Shown here: one piece after another, positions 43,700-56,500 of the stretch | How the letters are laid out: the number at the start of each line of letters is the position of its first letter | Numbering within the stretch: the first letter of the stretch is position 1 | Source of the DNA: Helicoverpa zea | Lineage: Eukaryota > Arthropoda > Insecta > Lepidoptera > Noctuidae | DNA length: 64,000 bases | Direction of reading: 5' to 3' | Assembly (NCBI RefSeq): GCF_022581195.2 | Contig: NC_061472.1 | Span: forward strand, 1,302,001-1,366,000 | Notes under the pieces: model-generated | Database searches by the model: none | What the model was told of the DNA's origin: nothing | Seen by the model: the letters and a program-made list of their open reading frames with translations, nothing else | Translations under genes and position numbers: made by a program

Positions 43700-44415
43700 G
43701 AAGCTGAAAGTAGTCGTGAACTGTCGTTCCTGCATATATTACAAGCCTTGTATAATATTGATACTATAGATGAAAAGATTTTGTATGTGAGTTTGTGACG
43801 TTTGTTATACACAGACAAAAACTCTCTCAGGATTTATTGAACCGATTTTGAAAATTATTTTACAACTGGAAATTCTTTATCAGCTAGTCTAATATAAGAG
43901 GCCGTCTGGAGAACTTGACGGTCTCCCGAATATAACTTCCTTTTTGATTTAAGTGCCATAAGAATATACGGTCTAAATATCTTGGACAAATATTAGCCTT
44001 CTTCGTAAAAGACCTAAAAGATCTAAGTGCTTATCAGTAAACATTCACTTCTTTAGAAACCATTAATTTAATAAAATTTGTTGTAATTATATCGAATATT
44101 ATAAAATGGACAAATTTTGATGTAAGAAATATGAAAAGAAATATGAAAAACGAACCGAGATGTTTAGTCAAATAAATAAGTCATATTCTTTATTTATTCA
44201 TTTCAAACATAAACATGAGTAAACATCCATACTGTTTTTACAACTATATTTACAAACAATAATTGTTTTTACAAGAAATCGTAGATCGTGCTACGAAATT
44301 TGCTACGATGCTACGCGGCTACGACGCTACACCGCTACGAAATTTTGAACGGCAAACAAAATACAGGTTGATAACTTTTTTAATTTTAAACTTGTAACTA
44401 TTTCCTGTTACAAAA
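43700..44415. other. AT-rich stretch with a CTACG-rich patch
   Basis: 44286-44345 repeats GCTACG words and shares CTACGCGGCTACG with 24070-24130. A Helitron-like scrap lies near 43765-43860. Confidence 0.4.
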
Positions 44416-44419
44416 TTTT

Positions 44420-45660
44420 CACAAAAGAAGACGGATCAAAATTGCCCCACGTCCTATAACAATGTGACGTATCTCAAAAAAAAGATAAAAATGTTTAAAA
44501 AAATATGGCATACTCTCCAATTCATTTTTTTTACACCTTCATACGAAAAAAATGCTTTAAAAATTGTTCAGGCGCTGTTATAAAAACATCGTTCATGGGA
44601 CTATTTATGGACTATTTTATTAAATTATTTTTTGTTTTGATAGGGTATACCTCACAGATGGTCCCATAATCATCAGGTCAGGATCTGATGATGGAAACCC
44701 TGAGAAATCCAGGGCAACTTTTGAAAGTTGTAGGCATGCGCAGGATAAAAACTTGACTATAAGGTATACGTCTTATAACAATATGCAACAGTGAAGGTTT
44801 GAAGCTGACTTGATAATGGCGACCAGAGAAGGGCGAGGGAACTGGACAACTGAATATGTGAACTGCCTCGTGTTTGGGCTTATATTATTCGTATTGATAA
44901 GAACTTTCCACTTATGCGGATAGTGACAACTGTGCTTGTCACTGAAAAGCCAAAAATATAAAAAAAACTTATTACGATAAAAAAACTTCCAAAAACACTG
45001 AAAAGCAAAAAAAAACTATTCTTAGGAGCATCGGCCTAGAAGTCGTTGGGGAAATAAACTTAGGTACATCCATTAGACACCGACTTCTGAGGTAGTTTAA
45101 ATATTTTGCTGTCGATTTCCCTCGACCTTCTCTGGTCTCCATCGACGGGTCAGCTCCAAACCTTCACTGTTGCAAAGGTCTATTCAATACAAATAATATG
45201 AGCCCAAACACGAGGTAGTTTACATATTCAGTTGTCGAGTTCCCTCGACCTTCTTTCGTCTCCATCATCAGGTCAGCTCCAAACCTTTACTGTTGCATAT
45301 TGTTATAAGACATACACCTTATAGTCAAGTTTTTATCCTGCGCATACCTACAACTTTCAAAAGTTGCCCTGGATTTCTCAGGGTTTCCATTATCAGATCC
45401 GGACCTGATGATTATGGGACCAACTGTGAGGTATACCCTATCAAACAAAAAAATAATTTAATAAAATAGTCCCATGAACGATGTTTTCATAACAGCGCCT
45501 GAACAATTTTTAAAGCATTTTTTTCGTATGAAGGTGTAAAAAAAATGAATTGGAGAGTATGCCATATTTTTTTAAACATTTTTATCTTTTTTTTGAGATA
45601 CGTCACATTGTTATAGGACGTGGGGCAATTTTGTATGGATTGTGATCCGTCTTCTTTGTG
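44420..45660. mobile_element. Foldback-type element with inverted arms of about 460 bp
   Basis: The left arm (about 44420-44890) and right arm (about 45200-45660) are reverse complements over their length with few mismatches, from CACAAAAGAAGACGGATCA / TGATCCGTCTTCTTTGTG outward ends to GAGGTAGTTTACATATTCAG inward. The spacer is about 310 bp. An 86-bp segment of the right arm (45212-45297) is repeated directly at 45089-45174. No long reading frame. Confidence 0.92.
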
Positions 45661-45661
45661 T

Positions 45662-46445
45662 TACCTAGTATAATTATAAATGCAGTTTTTTCATTGGTTT
45701 AGATTATGTGGTCGAATCTATTTTAGGTTTAGTTTCGAAAGAGGTAGTTTTGATAGTGACTGGTCCTCGAATCTGTTTCCAAAATTTTGGCATCTACATG
45801 AATATTTACAGTAAAACTTTCTCAAATTCGTCAACGAGTAATCTATTTTCAATAATCATATTATACGAAAACTTTAAGTCAGAAGTGGCTCGTTTTAGAT
45901 AGCCGTTATTTTAGAATTTTTATAAAAAAAATGATTTGTCAAAATGAATAAAATAAATTCATATCACAGCCTGACACACTCAGAACTGTAAATAATAATT
46001 AATTTTTCGTCTGTCAACACCGCCAATCGGTCAGCATTTGATTGTCAAGTCCCCGATGTGGCAACCCTTGTCAAATCAACGTGACGTCATCGGAGTGGCG
46101 CTCGCTGATTGGGTAAAGCTAATTATTATGAGCTAACCGTTTTCCCTGAAGGATTAGTCTATGATATCTGGTCTTCCGGGGTTTTGTGATCAACAGGGTG
46201 GATAAATAATATGTAATTTTTCAAGTGCCTTATCTATAGTGATATTATTTAAAGTTTTTTTTTGTGCCCTAGGCTAGAAATTACTAGTCCATTGTTCAAA
46301 ATCTTTCACTGTTAGGAAGCTAGGCTAAACCCAAGTAAAATAGACTTAGTGCGGGAAACTGAAAAGTGAGGAAATTGAAACTGTGGAGAACAACTAGCTG
46401 TATCTGGATAATGTTCTAACGATGGAATATTTTTAAAAATATGTA
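45662..46445. other. Stretch with a promoter-like patch
   Basis: 46018-46125 carries GCCAATCGG, a CRE word TGACGTCA (about 46082-46089) and GATTGGGTAA, less AT-rich than the flanks. I see no initiator plus donor pair, so a promoter is only possible. Confidence 0.3.
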
Positions 46446-46447
46446 GT

Positions 46448-46520
46448 TCTGGAACTCCTCAATCTAGTTACCCAGGTAACCTGATATTCCATGGTGACAG
46501 ACTTTCTGGCTCTGACTCCA
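46448..46520 (-). mobile_element. SINE type 1 tail scrap
   Basis: GGAACTCCTCAATCTAGTTA, CCCAGGTAACC and GACAGACTTTCTGGCTCTGA are the reverse of the type 1 tail middle. Confidence 0.6.
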
Positions 46521-46872
46521 AAAATAAAAATGCATTTTCATATATGAGAGCAAACATCTTATTCAATAACCATTCTATCAATTTACTGTACCCGGTACAT
46601 TGCACACAAATTGTTCCGCTCGACTAGACTGTAAGCCGACCGCAATGCACTCGGGAACAAGTGAGATGTCGACACATTAACTAGATTATTGATACTCACT
46701 AATAGACTATTACACGTAAATAGATTATAAGGGATAGATCAAATGGCTTTAATGTGATATGACGGGCTTCCGTCAGCAGTTTCAATGGTTAATATAAACT
46801 CTTTGTGTTCCCAGATAAAAAGTTACTTTTTAGCAAATGGGCTACTGAAAACTAAAAATCCTTAACTATTAG

Positions 46873-46950
46873 TAAAAGGTGGCAATGTTACCTCTTCTGT
46901 ACACTCCCGGCGGGCAGCGATGAGGAGTTTCTTGATGCATTTTTTTAAAT
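46873..46950 (+). pseudogene. Retroelement C-terminal domain, last 25 codons
   Basis: AGGTGGCAATGTTACCTCTT through CCGGCGGGCAGCGATGAGGA to TTTCTTGATGCATTTTTTTAA corresponds to the end of 41575-42320 (RGNAVSFLGTLPVDSDGDEFFDAF). Confidence 0.7.
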
Positions 46951-46954
46951 ATTT

Positions 46955-49258
46955 ATAGTAAGTATACATAATATGTATTATAGTAATATTTTCAATATGT
47001 TAATTCTAAATATTGAAAAAAAAAACAGTGAATACAATTAGTTAAACCGTGTACTTTTAATAGACTCGCTATTTTAGGAACTATTAGTTAGATTTCAAAA
47101 AATATTCAGAGTTGGATAGCCCATTTATTTAGAAAGGAAGACGTTATGGACTCTAAAATATTTCAAACACAAATTGTAACCAACTTTTAATGTAAGTCAA
47201 ATTGATAACTCATGGGAACGTAAGTAAAGAACAAAAGTAAGAGATGAGTCATACATTTTAAAAATAGGACTTATTTTGTGTTTGTGGGCGACAAACCTTT
47301 ATCGGAGGTGACAAAACAGTAGGCGTATTCTCTGTTACATTATAAGGGTGTAAGAAACGGCTTCTTTTTGTTCCAAGTAAAAATAAATAAATAAAAAAAC
47401 ACCATGAAAACCTTTCACGGTAAATAAACAAATAATTTATTTACTCAATAAAAAGCTTTTCTTTCGCTAATAGCTGTGGTTGTAAGGGTACAAAAATGTA
47501 TACTTTTCGTATTTATAAAGGCTATAGGAGTGAGGAAGGATTCTATTTTTGAACTTCATTAAAAACATACTTTAATTATTTCTGGTAGAGTTTGTTTAAC
47601 GAAGGTTTTACATGTTTTTTTTTTTTCAATTTTTACAATGATTTGAAGAGCTGAATTTTTTTTTGGTGGAGAATATTTTTTTGTTACATGAGTTCATTTT
47701 TATATTTGTCAATATTCTATTTTTACTATAGTATAATGTATGCTGCATCCCAACGTAAACACCCCACTGATATTAACAAGAAAAAAGTTAAGAAAATATC
47801 CCGGAATTATCGTAATAATCTTAATAATTTTATGTGATGACCACAAAGTTTCCTTTAAAGGTCAATTTTCAAGGAAATCTTTGTTAAATTGCTGTTTTTG
47901 GAGCACGTAGCACCCTTTTATCCTTTAACTTAGGATAAGTAGCCACTTTGTTTTCATTTTATGTTAGAAATCATTGTCGACATTCTTAGTATGATTATAT
48001 TATATTTATTTTGTTCTTTTCTGTAATCTTTCCCACCATTGAAAAGTATTTTACATAATTCTTACCTACATAATAGAAAGTAGTGCAATAATAAAGATAT
48101 TATGTTCGACGGATGTATGAAGTATGAAAATATTTACACACCCCTGGGAAATTATACCTTCAATTATAAAAGCCGGAATCGGGTAAAATATCTTAACAAT
48201 TCTGTTATGTCACTGTGTAAGCCTTGCTATTTAATGAATTGCTTTTTAAGCATTCATCCATTTCACGATATTTTAATAGGTATACAATTTCGTCACATTT
48301 TGCCAGTCTATTACATGTTCTTATTATTACAAACGCCATTGTATGTATGTATGTTCCTCTTTTACGCAAAAACTACTTAAAAAAACTCGATAGTAATATA
48401 GGCTATTCTTTTAAATTAAATATAGGCTACATTTTATCCATATACGGGAAGGATTTCCACTGAACCTTGAAACTGCGGACCGAAGCTAGATTTCCATATT
48501 TCTAAATGCCGAATTAAATCAATTTCCAAACGACCAAAATGGTTCGCCACAGTCTACAAACAAACAGACAGTCAAACTTTTACTCTAGGCCAGTCATTTG
48601 AGCCGTCCGTCGTGCAAGTCAGACTGGCCACAATTCAGCTGTCAGATTAGTCAGACCCTGCTGGTGACATGTCTAACAGTCTAGATAGAACCACTATGAA
48701 CTAGTAGAATTTGAGGGAAAAACTATTCGAGTAGTTGTTGGTGAAGGATTTTAAATTGGTGTTATTGAGTTTTGATATGATGTAACATAGCATGTGTTTT
48801 GTGAAATTACTTAAATATAAGGTTACAAAAGGAGGTTCAAGAATAAAGTTAAATTCATGAAATAGTAAAAGTCACTCAAGCCTACTTAAAATAAATCCCT
48901 TCGATGATTACACCAACATACATATCAATAAAGGAAGATTTTATCTAAAGAAAACTTCTTGTTAGCTCTATTTGTAAAGTAATTGTCGCCCAAAGCCATG
49001 ATACACTCATAAACTAATCTCCTACGCTAATTCAAAACCATCAAAAATATGCGTAGAATTTTAACAATTCCACAGTTTGACCCACAACCAGTAACTACAG
49101 TTAAAACAGAAATTATTCCCCGCAACATACAATGGTACAGAACTTACTGAAGTTTTAATTGCTTAAGCAATGTACCGTGATTTCAGTTCTAGTTGATATT
49201 GCTTGTAAAATTGTTAGACGGATCTCGAAAGTGTCCTAAATTCTATGGGAGTCGTTTA
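46955..49258. other. AT-rich stretch with Helitron scraps
   Basis: 47060-47160 (ACTCGCTATTTTAGGAACTA, GTTGGATAGCCCATTTATTT) and 48415-48490 (TATAGGCTACATTTTATCCA, GAAACTGCGGACCGAAGCTA) are Helitron-family fragments. Frames at 48102-48463 show no domain. Confidence 0.45.
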
Positions 49259-49261
49259 AGT

Positions 49262-49645
49262 ACCCGTACACTGAAGACTAAACAGTCGGCCGAGTGTTAG
49301 TCCAAAGTTGGTTAGAAATAAATATTTTTAAAGGTTTTATGCCCATTTTCACCAACAATCTCTTAATCTAAGTGCCACTTAGAATAAGGGCTCTCCCAAT
49401 TTTGACATAAATAACTATGGATAAGGGATACCTAAACTTTGGTGAAAACGAAATTCTTATTAAGTGTTCCGTAAATGCTCTTAGGCAATCCCTTAATTTA
49501 GGTATTTGTTGGTGAAAATGGGCATTAGTCGGTCTGATACCAGCCAAGTACTTGATCCATGTCATGTGAACATTTACATACATCTTCGTACGTATCAAGT
49601 GCATCATCAAACTGTTGATCAACTAAAAGTTTGCAGTGTGTGGGA
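49262..49645 (+). mobile_element. CGGCCGA-family MITE split by another MITE
   Basis: The left half is 49262-49339 (ACACTGAAGACTAAACAGTC, GGCCGA) and the right half 49525-49645 (AGTCGGTCTGATACCAGCCA to AAAAGTTTGCAGTGTGTGGG). The two halves join in the order of 62563-62776 once the insertion is removed. Confidence 0.85.
49340..49524. mobile_element. Harbinger-like MITE, 185 bp, TTA target duplication, nested
   Basis: Ends TGCCCATTTTCACCAACAA and TTGTTGGTGAAAATGGGCA; TTA at 49337-49339 and 49525-49527. Second copy of 27615-27799, inserted in the CGGCCGA MITE. Confidence 0.94.
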
Positions 49646-49904
49646 ACTCTAAGCAATATAGCTTTCGAGGTTAGTGGGGAAGGTATGTTTGACTGAGTAA
49701 TTGTTTTCTTGAGATTGAAATCGTTAGTATGTCTATTTGAAACGGTATTATGATTGTTACAAGGGAGACTGTTTTTGTATGTTGGCAATCATGTTTATAA
49801 TGTATTTGGGTAGGGACAATTAACTGTGAGTTTGAATTGTCTGTGTGTCATTTCTACGTGGAATTAAATGTTATGTATACCTACTTGGAAACCAGGAAAT
49901 CTGG

Positions 49905-50025
49905 AGTCGGGTCGCTCAGGTAATTGGGTTGAAGAGATCAAATAGGCTGTCGATCTATGTAAAATTCTATAACTCAGCTGATCGAATTACACTGGAAGCC
50001 AACCACAACATAGTTGGGAAAAGGC
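49905..50025 (+). mobile_element. SINE type 1 tail, degraded
   Basis: GGTAATTGGGTTGAAGAGAT, AACTCAGCTGATCGAATTAC and CCACAACATAGTTGGGAAAA. Confidence 0.75.
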
Positions 50026-50517
50026 AAAACAGACAACGATTTGAGGAAATCATTAATGACTTAGGCTATTTAAAAAATATCTAATAAACATAAAATATTA
50101 TTGTCCGTAAGGAAGAAAAACATAACCATTATTTCCAGAAAAGAAAATCTGACTTAGCTTGCGCGTACGTCGAAATGATCTAATCACAACTATAGTTAAA
50201 TATAATTTCTCAATTTCATGTTTATTTTCGTAGGTAAAACAAAAGAAAATAAGTGACAATTGTTTGCCTCGTTTCGTACTCACAGGGTGTATATGAAGAA
50301 TGAGTTCATACGGATATTATCAATAGCTGTTTAGTGTTGTTATTACGTCCTTATTATAAAAGATATAGTAATTATTAGATCATCTATTGTACGAAATGAA
50401 TGAGAATTTATCAAAATAAGGTGCAATCTTTCTCATAATATAAATGTGAAAGTCAATGTATTTGCTGCGCTTTCATGCTAAAACTGCTGAACTAATTTAG
50501 ATTGGTTGTCATTTAAA

Positions 50518-50680
50518 CATTTTAGACAGTCGTTACGGGTAGTCAGAAGCCAGTAAATCTGACGACAAGTCTTACCAAGGATTATTAGGGTCACCCAGGT
50601 AAATGGGTTGAGGATGTCAGATAGGCAGTCGGTCTTTGTAAAAGTCTGGTACTCAGTTGTATCCGGTTAGACTTTGAAGA
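50518..50680 (+). mobile_element. SINE type 1 tail, degraded
   Basis: GTCGTTACGGGTAGTCAGAA, AGTCTTACCAAGGATTATTA and GTATCCGGTTAGACTT. Confidence 0.85.
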
Positions 50681-50689
50681 AAGATAGTA

Positions 50690-52645
50690 CTTTGAAGACT
50701 GAAATAGGCATTGTGAGACTTTTTATTCATTTTCAGTTACCCAAAAATCTATGAGGCCCTTTACAATTTATTATTCATACTTTACCACTGACAAGTTTAC
50801 ATAATATTGTGTACATAACGGGACAGAGTAATGTACACGAAAAGAATTTCGAACGTTCATGCATTATGCAAGATGTCCATTATGAAGTGGACACAAAAGC
50901 ATAACGCGCAACCTGCAAATTATTCTCCACACTGTGAGAAGGTAACGCAATAAAAATTCTCCATATTTTTCAGATACAATCTTTTATTTGTCAATCGTTA
51001 AATAATGAAGTTTGTTGTTTACTTTTGCTCTATTTTTATTACAAAATGTTGTTAGACATGATATAAAAATAAAATGTTTTTTTGTCATTTAATTACTTTT
51101 TAGTATCATAGATATAACTGTAGTTGGACAAGTTAACGAGCTCGATAACAAGTTACTTGTTACGTTGCTATTGTTTTAAAATAAAACTAAAGATATAGTG
51201 AGTTCTTTGTCATTGTACGTAATTGGGAAATAAATGAGAAAATCAGACATTACTGACATCATTTTTATTAGAAACATGAAGTCAATGTTTTGTGCTTGAT
51301 TTATTTTAAACATGCTGTTAAAATAAAGCATTCATTCACAATATTTGACTATTGTGACTCTACAATATAAACAAAAATACTAACACTGAGGAACATTAAC
51401 CTACTTAATATTAAAAAAAACTCTTTTAAAAAAACATAAATAAACCTCCTTTCAACAACACACAAATGAAGTATCATTATTCTCCAAACGAATCGTTTTC
51501 ACAAATTGTCATTGTAGACAAAAGTTCTTCCACCCTTTACAAACCTAACAAAACGAGACACCAATAAAAATAAATAAAAAAACATCGTACAAACGATAAC
51601 CCCAAACTGCTGTCGTTATTCAAAATATTCATGAGATTTCAACCCCGTGAATGCCACATTCGAAGTTCGGCGTCAAATTCTTGTCGCGGTCTGAGTGACC
51701 GTGGTCAGTGCTCAGACTTCGATCTGGCTAGATTTAGGGTTAAACTATAAATAGACGTCTTAGATTTGTGTCGTAAATTGACATTATGTCTGTAATACAC
51801 ATATGCAATCTTATTATTTATTATAAAACAAGGTTTTAAAAGTACCGAGTTTAGTACTAGGTTTAGAGCGTCACTTTGTTCGAGACGTTGGTTTATACCC
51901 AGTACTATTGCCGGTACTTTCTTAGTTGGTTGAACTAAGGTGGATAATATTTTTACTAAAAACTTCAACATCCTTATGGTATGAATTGAGAATATTACGC
52001 AACAGTAATAAAGAGCAGAATTGAACAGACCAACACTTAATGAATCAGGAACATACTTTTGAATATTTTATCTTAATTACGCAGCAACTCTTGAATCAGA
52101 AAATAAATTTCTTACATCTGCACCCAATAAAATTAAACAAATAAAGCCGGACTGAAACATACATATTTATATAAACCAATCAAAGAAACAGTTGCATATG
52201 AAAATGAACGGATGCAAACTTTACATAAATCTCGAATTAAAATAAACATTGTTTTTTATTAAAATGTACATGATAATTAATTTAATGTTATGAATAAAAT
52301 TAATAAGTATTATCCGCTTGCATAATATTACGTTAAATAGGCAAGTATGGAGATGTGGTGGTTATTAAAAACAGCCTGAATTTTATGTAAATGTCATCGA
52401 GTATTAAAAGTATTAAATCGAAATCAAATAATATTAAGGGCAAGCAGTATTAATCTCAGTGAATTATTATAAAGTAACAAGAAAAATATTTAGGTAGGTG
52501 TAATGTTTGTAGGATAACTTAAGCAAAAATTCTTCTTGATGTTTTTGCTATGGGGCGAATAAGCATGATGACAGGTTAAAAAATAGTGATTCAAATTACC
52601 TATTCCGTCTTTAAGGTTACCGAAAAATATTTAACACGGTTGGTA
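50690..52645. other. AT-rich stretch without recognised features
   Basis: An 88-codon minus frame at 51705-51971 shows no domain. Nothing else supported. Confidence 0.45.
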
Positions 52646-52650
52646 GTGGA

Positions 52651-52820
52651 AGTTTGTGACGTCACATTTATGTACAATTTGTACTTAAAAGTGATGTAAC
52701 ACCAAATTCAATTTTGTTGTATCTTCAATGTTATTTGTTTGAGAGAGGAAATAAAAAATACTTTTCCCTTATTTCAGGGTTATGTAAAAGACGAACTAAT
52801 TATTTTCATTTCCCATGCCT
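52651..52820 (+). repeat. Unclassified dispersed repeat, copy 2 of 2
   Basis: Partner of 8195-8364; see that entry. Confidence 0.75.
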
Positions 52821-52824
52821 GTTA

Positions 52825-53495
52825 CGATGGCGAAAATGTCAATAACAAGACAGAATTATTATTACAAACATCAATTAAAAATCTTCCTGCTAATTGACGG
52901 AACGCTATTCTCATAGAATAAAAGCTTGTTCTAAAAATATAATAATTATTTAACATTAAAATGTTGAGCACGACTCGCTATAATTACGAGAAAAGCAGCA
53001 GAGGGTTAAAGTCAATGACAATTTATTTATTTAAGGATTTTCTCATGGTTTAATTAAGGTTTTTCGAGCTTTGGTCATGTTTAATTACTATTTAATGAAA
53101 ATGTGAAAAGGAAACTCAACTTTTAAGAGGTCATTCACATTGACGAAATGTCAATTGTTGTTTCGGTTGGGTAAATCAAACGAAACTTCACTTATGTAAG
53201 TATAACGTTTTTAGCGGCTTATATGATTTCTTAAACCAATTATTTTTACCTACGTAACACTAAATAGGTAAAGTACATTAAAAAAATGATTTTATCTCTT
53301 AGAGTTATTATTCTACACCTACATAAATAACACTGTCTATTCCCCGCGTTCCGAGGGAATATCTTGCCGCACCGTGATAAAGAGTAGCCTACAATGTTTT
53401 TCTCATGTCTTTACTGTTCTACCTCCAAGTTTCACAATAAGCTGTGCAACCGTTTGCGCATAAAGAAGTAACAAAAATACACACTAACTTGCTTT
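52825..53495. other. AT-rich stretch with one Helitron scrap
   Basis: 53336-53395 (CTATTCCCCGCGTTCCGAGG, AAAGAGTAGCCTACAATG) is an inverted Helitron 3'-half fragment. Confidence 0.45.
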
Positions 53496-53516
53496 TATAA
53501 TGATGATGATGTCCTC

Positions 53517-56500
53517 CTAGACGTTTCCGTCGACGGCGACATCCTGGCATATATCGGCAGTTTGGTTTCGTTCATGGGCTCGTACATGACTAGCGAAACC
53601 AAACTTTGCCTTGAACACGCGGTCACAAATAGCGCAGTAGAGTTGCCCTTGCGCATTGTAGGTGTAGTTATAGGAGGGCTTAGGGCGGGATTTTTGGAGC
53701 TGGCGTTTAGCGTCTAGGGCTTCAAGACGCCGCTGTTCAAAATCCTGTACGCTCTTATGAACAGTTCTGCGCCACTCAGGTCTTTGGGTCGCTAGTTGTT
53801 CCCATGAAGTTGGCGATAAGCCAACTGATCTTAGGTGGCGCTTTAGTACGTCCCTGTATCGCAAATATTGCCCTCCAGATTGGCGTTTGCCAGTACTAAG
53901 CTCAGAGTAAAAAACGGTCTTAGGCAATCTGGAGGACTCCATACGCACAAGGTGACCGCACCAGCGCAATTGTCCCTTCATCAGGAAACTCTCTATACCT
54001 GACATAGACGATCGACGGAGAACCTCCGTGTTGGAAATCCGATCTTGCCAGCGAATGCGAAGAATAGCTCGGAGACATTTAAGATGGAAGACGTCGAGGC
54101 GTTTGATGTCACCTTTGTAAAGGCACCAAGTCTCCGAGGCATACAAAAGCAAAGGGAGTATAATGGCTTTGTATACAGCTAGCTTAGTGACTAATTTGAG
54201 ATCATGGGACTTCCATACACGGTGATTAAGTCCGCCAAATGCTGCTGCAGCCTTAGCGATCCTTGCAGATATATCAGACTCGAGACGGTTGTCGCTGCGT
54301 ACGAGACTGCCAAGGTATCGAAAGGATCCCACTTCCTCCAGAGGTTTCCCGCTTGGGTAAACAGGCGTGTCGTCTGCAGATGTTTTTCTTGCAGGCTGTT
54401 TAAGAATCTGAGTCTTTGATGCGCTGATTACCAAGCCAAATTTGTGACACGATTCGTCCAGATAGTCAAGACATTCTTGAAGATCCTGGACACTGCTGGC
54501 CATAAGGCAGACATCATCAGCATATTGAATCTCCGCAACAGGAACCGTGGAGATCCTGCGTTTTGCTCGGAAGCGTGAGATGTCAAAGACGCTCTTGTCC
54601 ATGCGGACATTGAGGATGATCTTATTCCTACATTTAACTAGAGCATCGCTCATTACCGCAGAGAAATAAATGGCAAAGAGTGTCGGTGCCATGACACAGC
54701 CTTGCTTGACGCCGCTTGTGACCGGGAACTGTTCCGTAAGTTTGTCCTCGTGGCGTACGCGTGCAAACATGCCTTCGTGAAATTGGCGTACTAAGTTAAC
54801 AAATTTTGGTGGACACCCACGTTTTTCAAGGACAACCCATAAAGCGGACCTTGGAACCCGGTCAAAAGCTTTCTCTAGATCCACAAAACACAAATAGAGG
54901 TCACGATGCTGTTCAAGGCACTTTTCCTGAAGCTGTTTTAACACAAAAATAGCATCAACCGTGCCTCTATTTGGGCGAAAACCACACTGGCTTTCTGGCA
55001 GGAAGCTCTCAGCTAGCTTGACGAGGCGGCTATTGATGACATGCGCCAGTACCTTGCCAGCCGCAGATAGCAGGGCGATACCTCTGTAGCAACTACAGTC
55101 GGAAAGGTCACCTTTGCCCTTGTAGAGTTTGCTTATAAGAGCATCCTTCCAGTCCTGCGGAACTATTTCTGCGTCCCATATTTGCAACACAAGTTCAAAC
55201 AGTCTGGTCTTAATATTTTTCCCGCCATATTTGTAAACTTCTGATGGAAGACTGTCATAACCTGGAGATTTGCCATTCTTTAAACGGTTTAGAGCATTAT
55301 GGAATTCCTCATAGGATGGTGGAGTTTCGAGATCGGATGAAATCGGCAATGCATCAAGAGAATTGATGTAATTTAGATCCGCTCCTTGACTTCCAGGATT
55401 GAGCACTTCGTTGAAATGCTCCGCCCATCGAAGAAGAACTTCTGAGGGATCAGTCAGCTTGGTGGTCTTGTCGCGCGAATATACCGGGGCTGTTTTCTTA
55501 CAACGGGGGCCATATATTGTTCTGAGGCTTTCGAAAAATCTAGCAGTTTGATTGGTATCTGCCAAACGTTGTAAGTCTTGGGCCTTAGCCAGCCACCATT
55601 CATTTTTCAATCCACGCACTTTTCTCTTAAGGACTTGATGAAGTGCATTGCGCTCTTGGTTACAGTGGGCACTTCTCAGAGAGCGTCGAAACTCTCCAAC
55701 AAGTTGTCGTAATTCCGTATCAGAATCATCAAACCAGTCTTGATTCTTCTTTTGCACCTTACCAATAACCAGTTTTGAGACCTTGTGCAGGTTATCAGCG
55801 AAACAACGCCATTCAGCGTCAATTGTCGGATTGTCTACAGAGTCAGAGTCAGATGCAGTATTCCCAAATTTTTTGTCAAGTTCTTTTCTAATATCCACGT
55901 CCAGAACTAGTTTCGAAAACGCCAGCCTAGCTGGTATCTTATGTTCTGCTCTATGTGGAGGTTTGATATTGAGCCTCATTTTGCATCTGATAAGCCGATG
56001 ATCCGTCCAGCCCTGAGCACCTCGCATTGCTCTGGTAATAAGTACATCTTTTAGGTCATTCCTTCGGACTATGACATAATCAAGGAGGTGCCAGTGCCTT
56101 GAACGAGGATGCATCCAGGATGTTTTATATTTATCAGGCAACCGAAAAAACGTATTGGTTATGCTGAGTTCTAATTCTGCACATAAGGCAAGTAGGGCAT
56201 AGCCATTAGAGTTGCATTTTCCAATGCCGTGCCTCCCAAGCACGTTTTTCCAGGCGAGATACTCTGTTCCGACACGCGCATTAAAGTCTCCGAGAAGAAT
56301 AATCTTATCACATTGAGGGATGCTAAGGAGAACCATACGGAGATGGTCATAGAACTTCCGCTTTTCTTCATCAGAGCAGGTCATGGTTGGCGCGTAGACA
56401 CTCACTAGGTGGACGAACTTCTTTGCTGATGTGTGAAGTCGAAGAGTAATGATTCTATCACTTAAGCCTTTCGGAGGTTCTATCAGGGAGCGGGCAATGC

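Noticed and set aside
27643..49622. Two similar minus-strand peptides (HFHQQIPKxRD...) at 27643-27828 and 49368-49622
   Set aside because: The similarity comes from the two 185-bp MITE copies, not from a gene family.
54204..56371. Several short frames on both strands inside the LINE
   Set aside because: They overlap the 1099-codon frame and show no domain; they are shadows of it.
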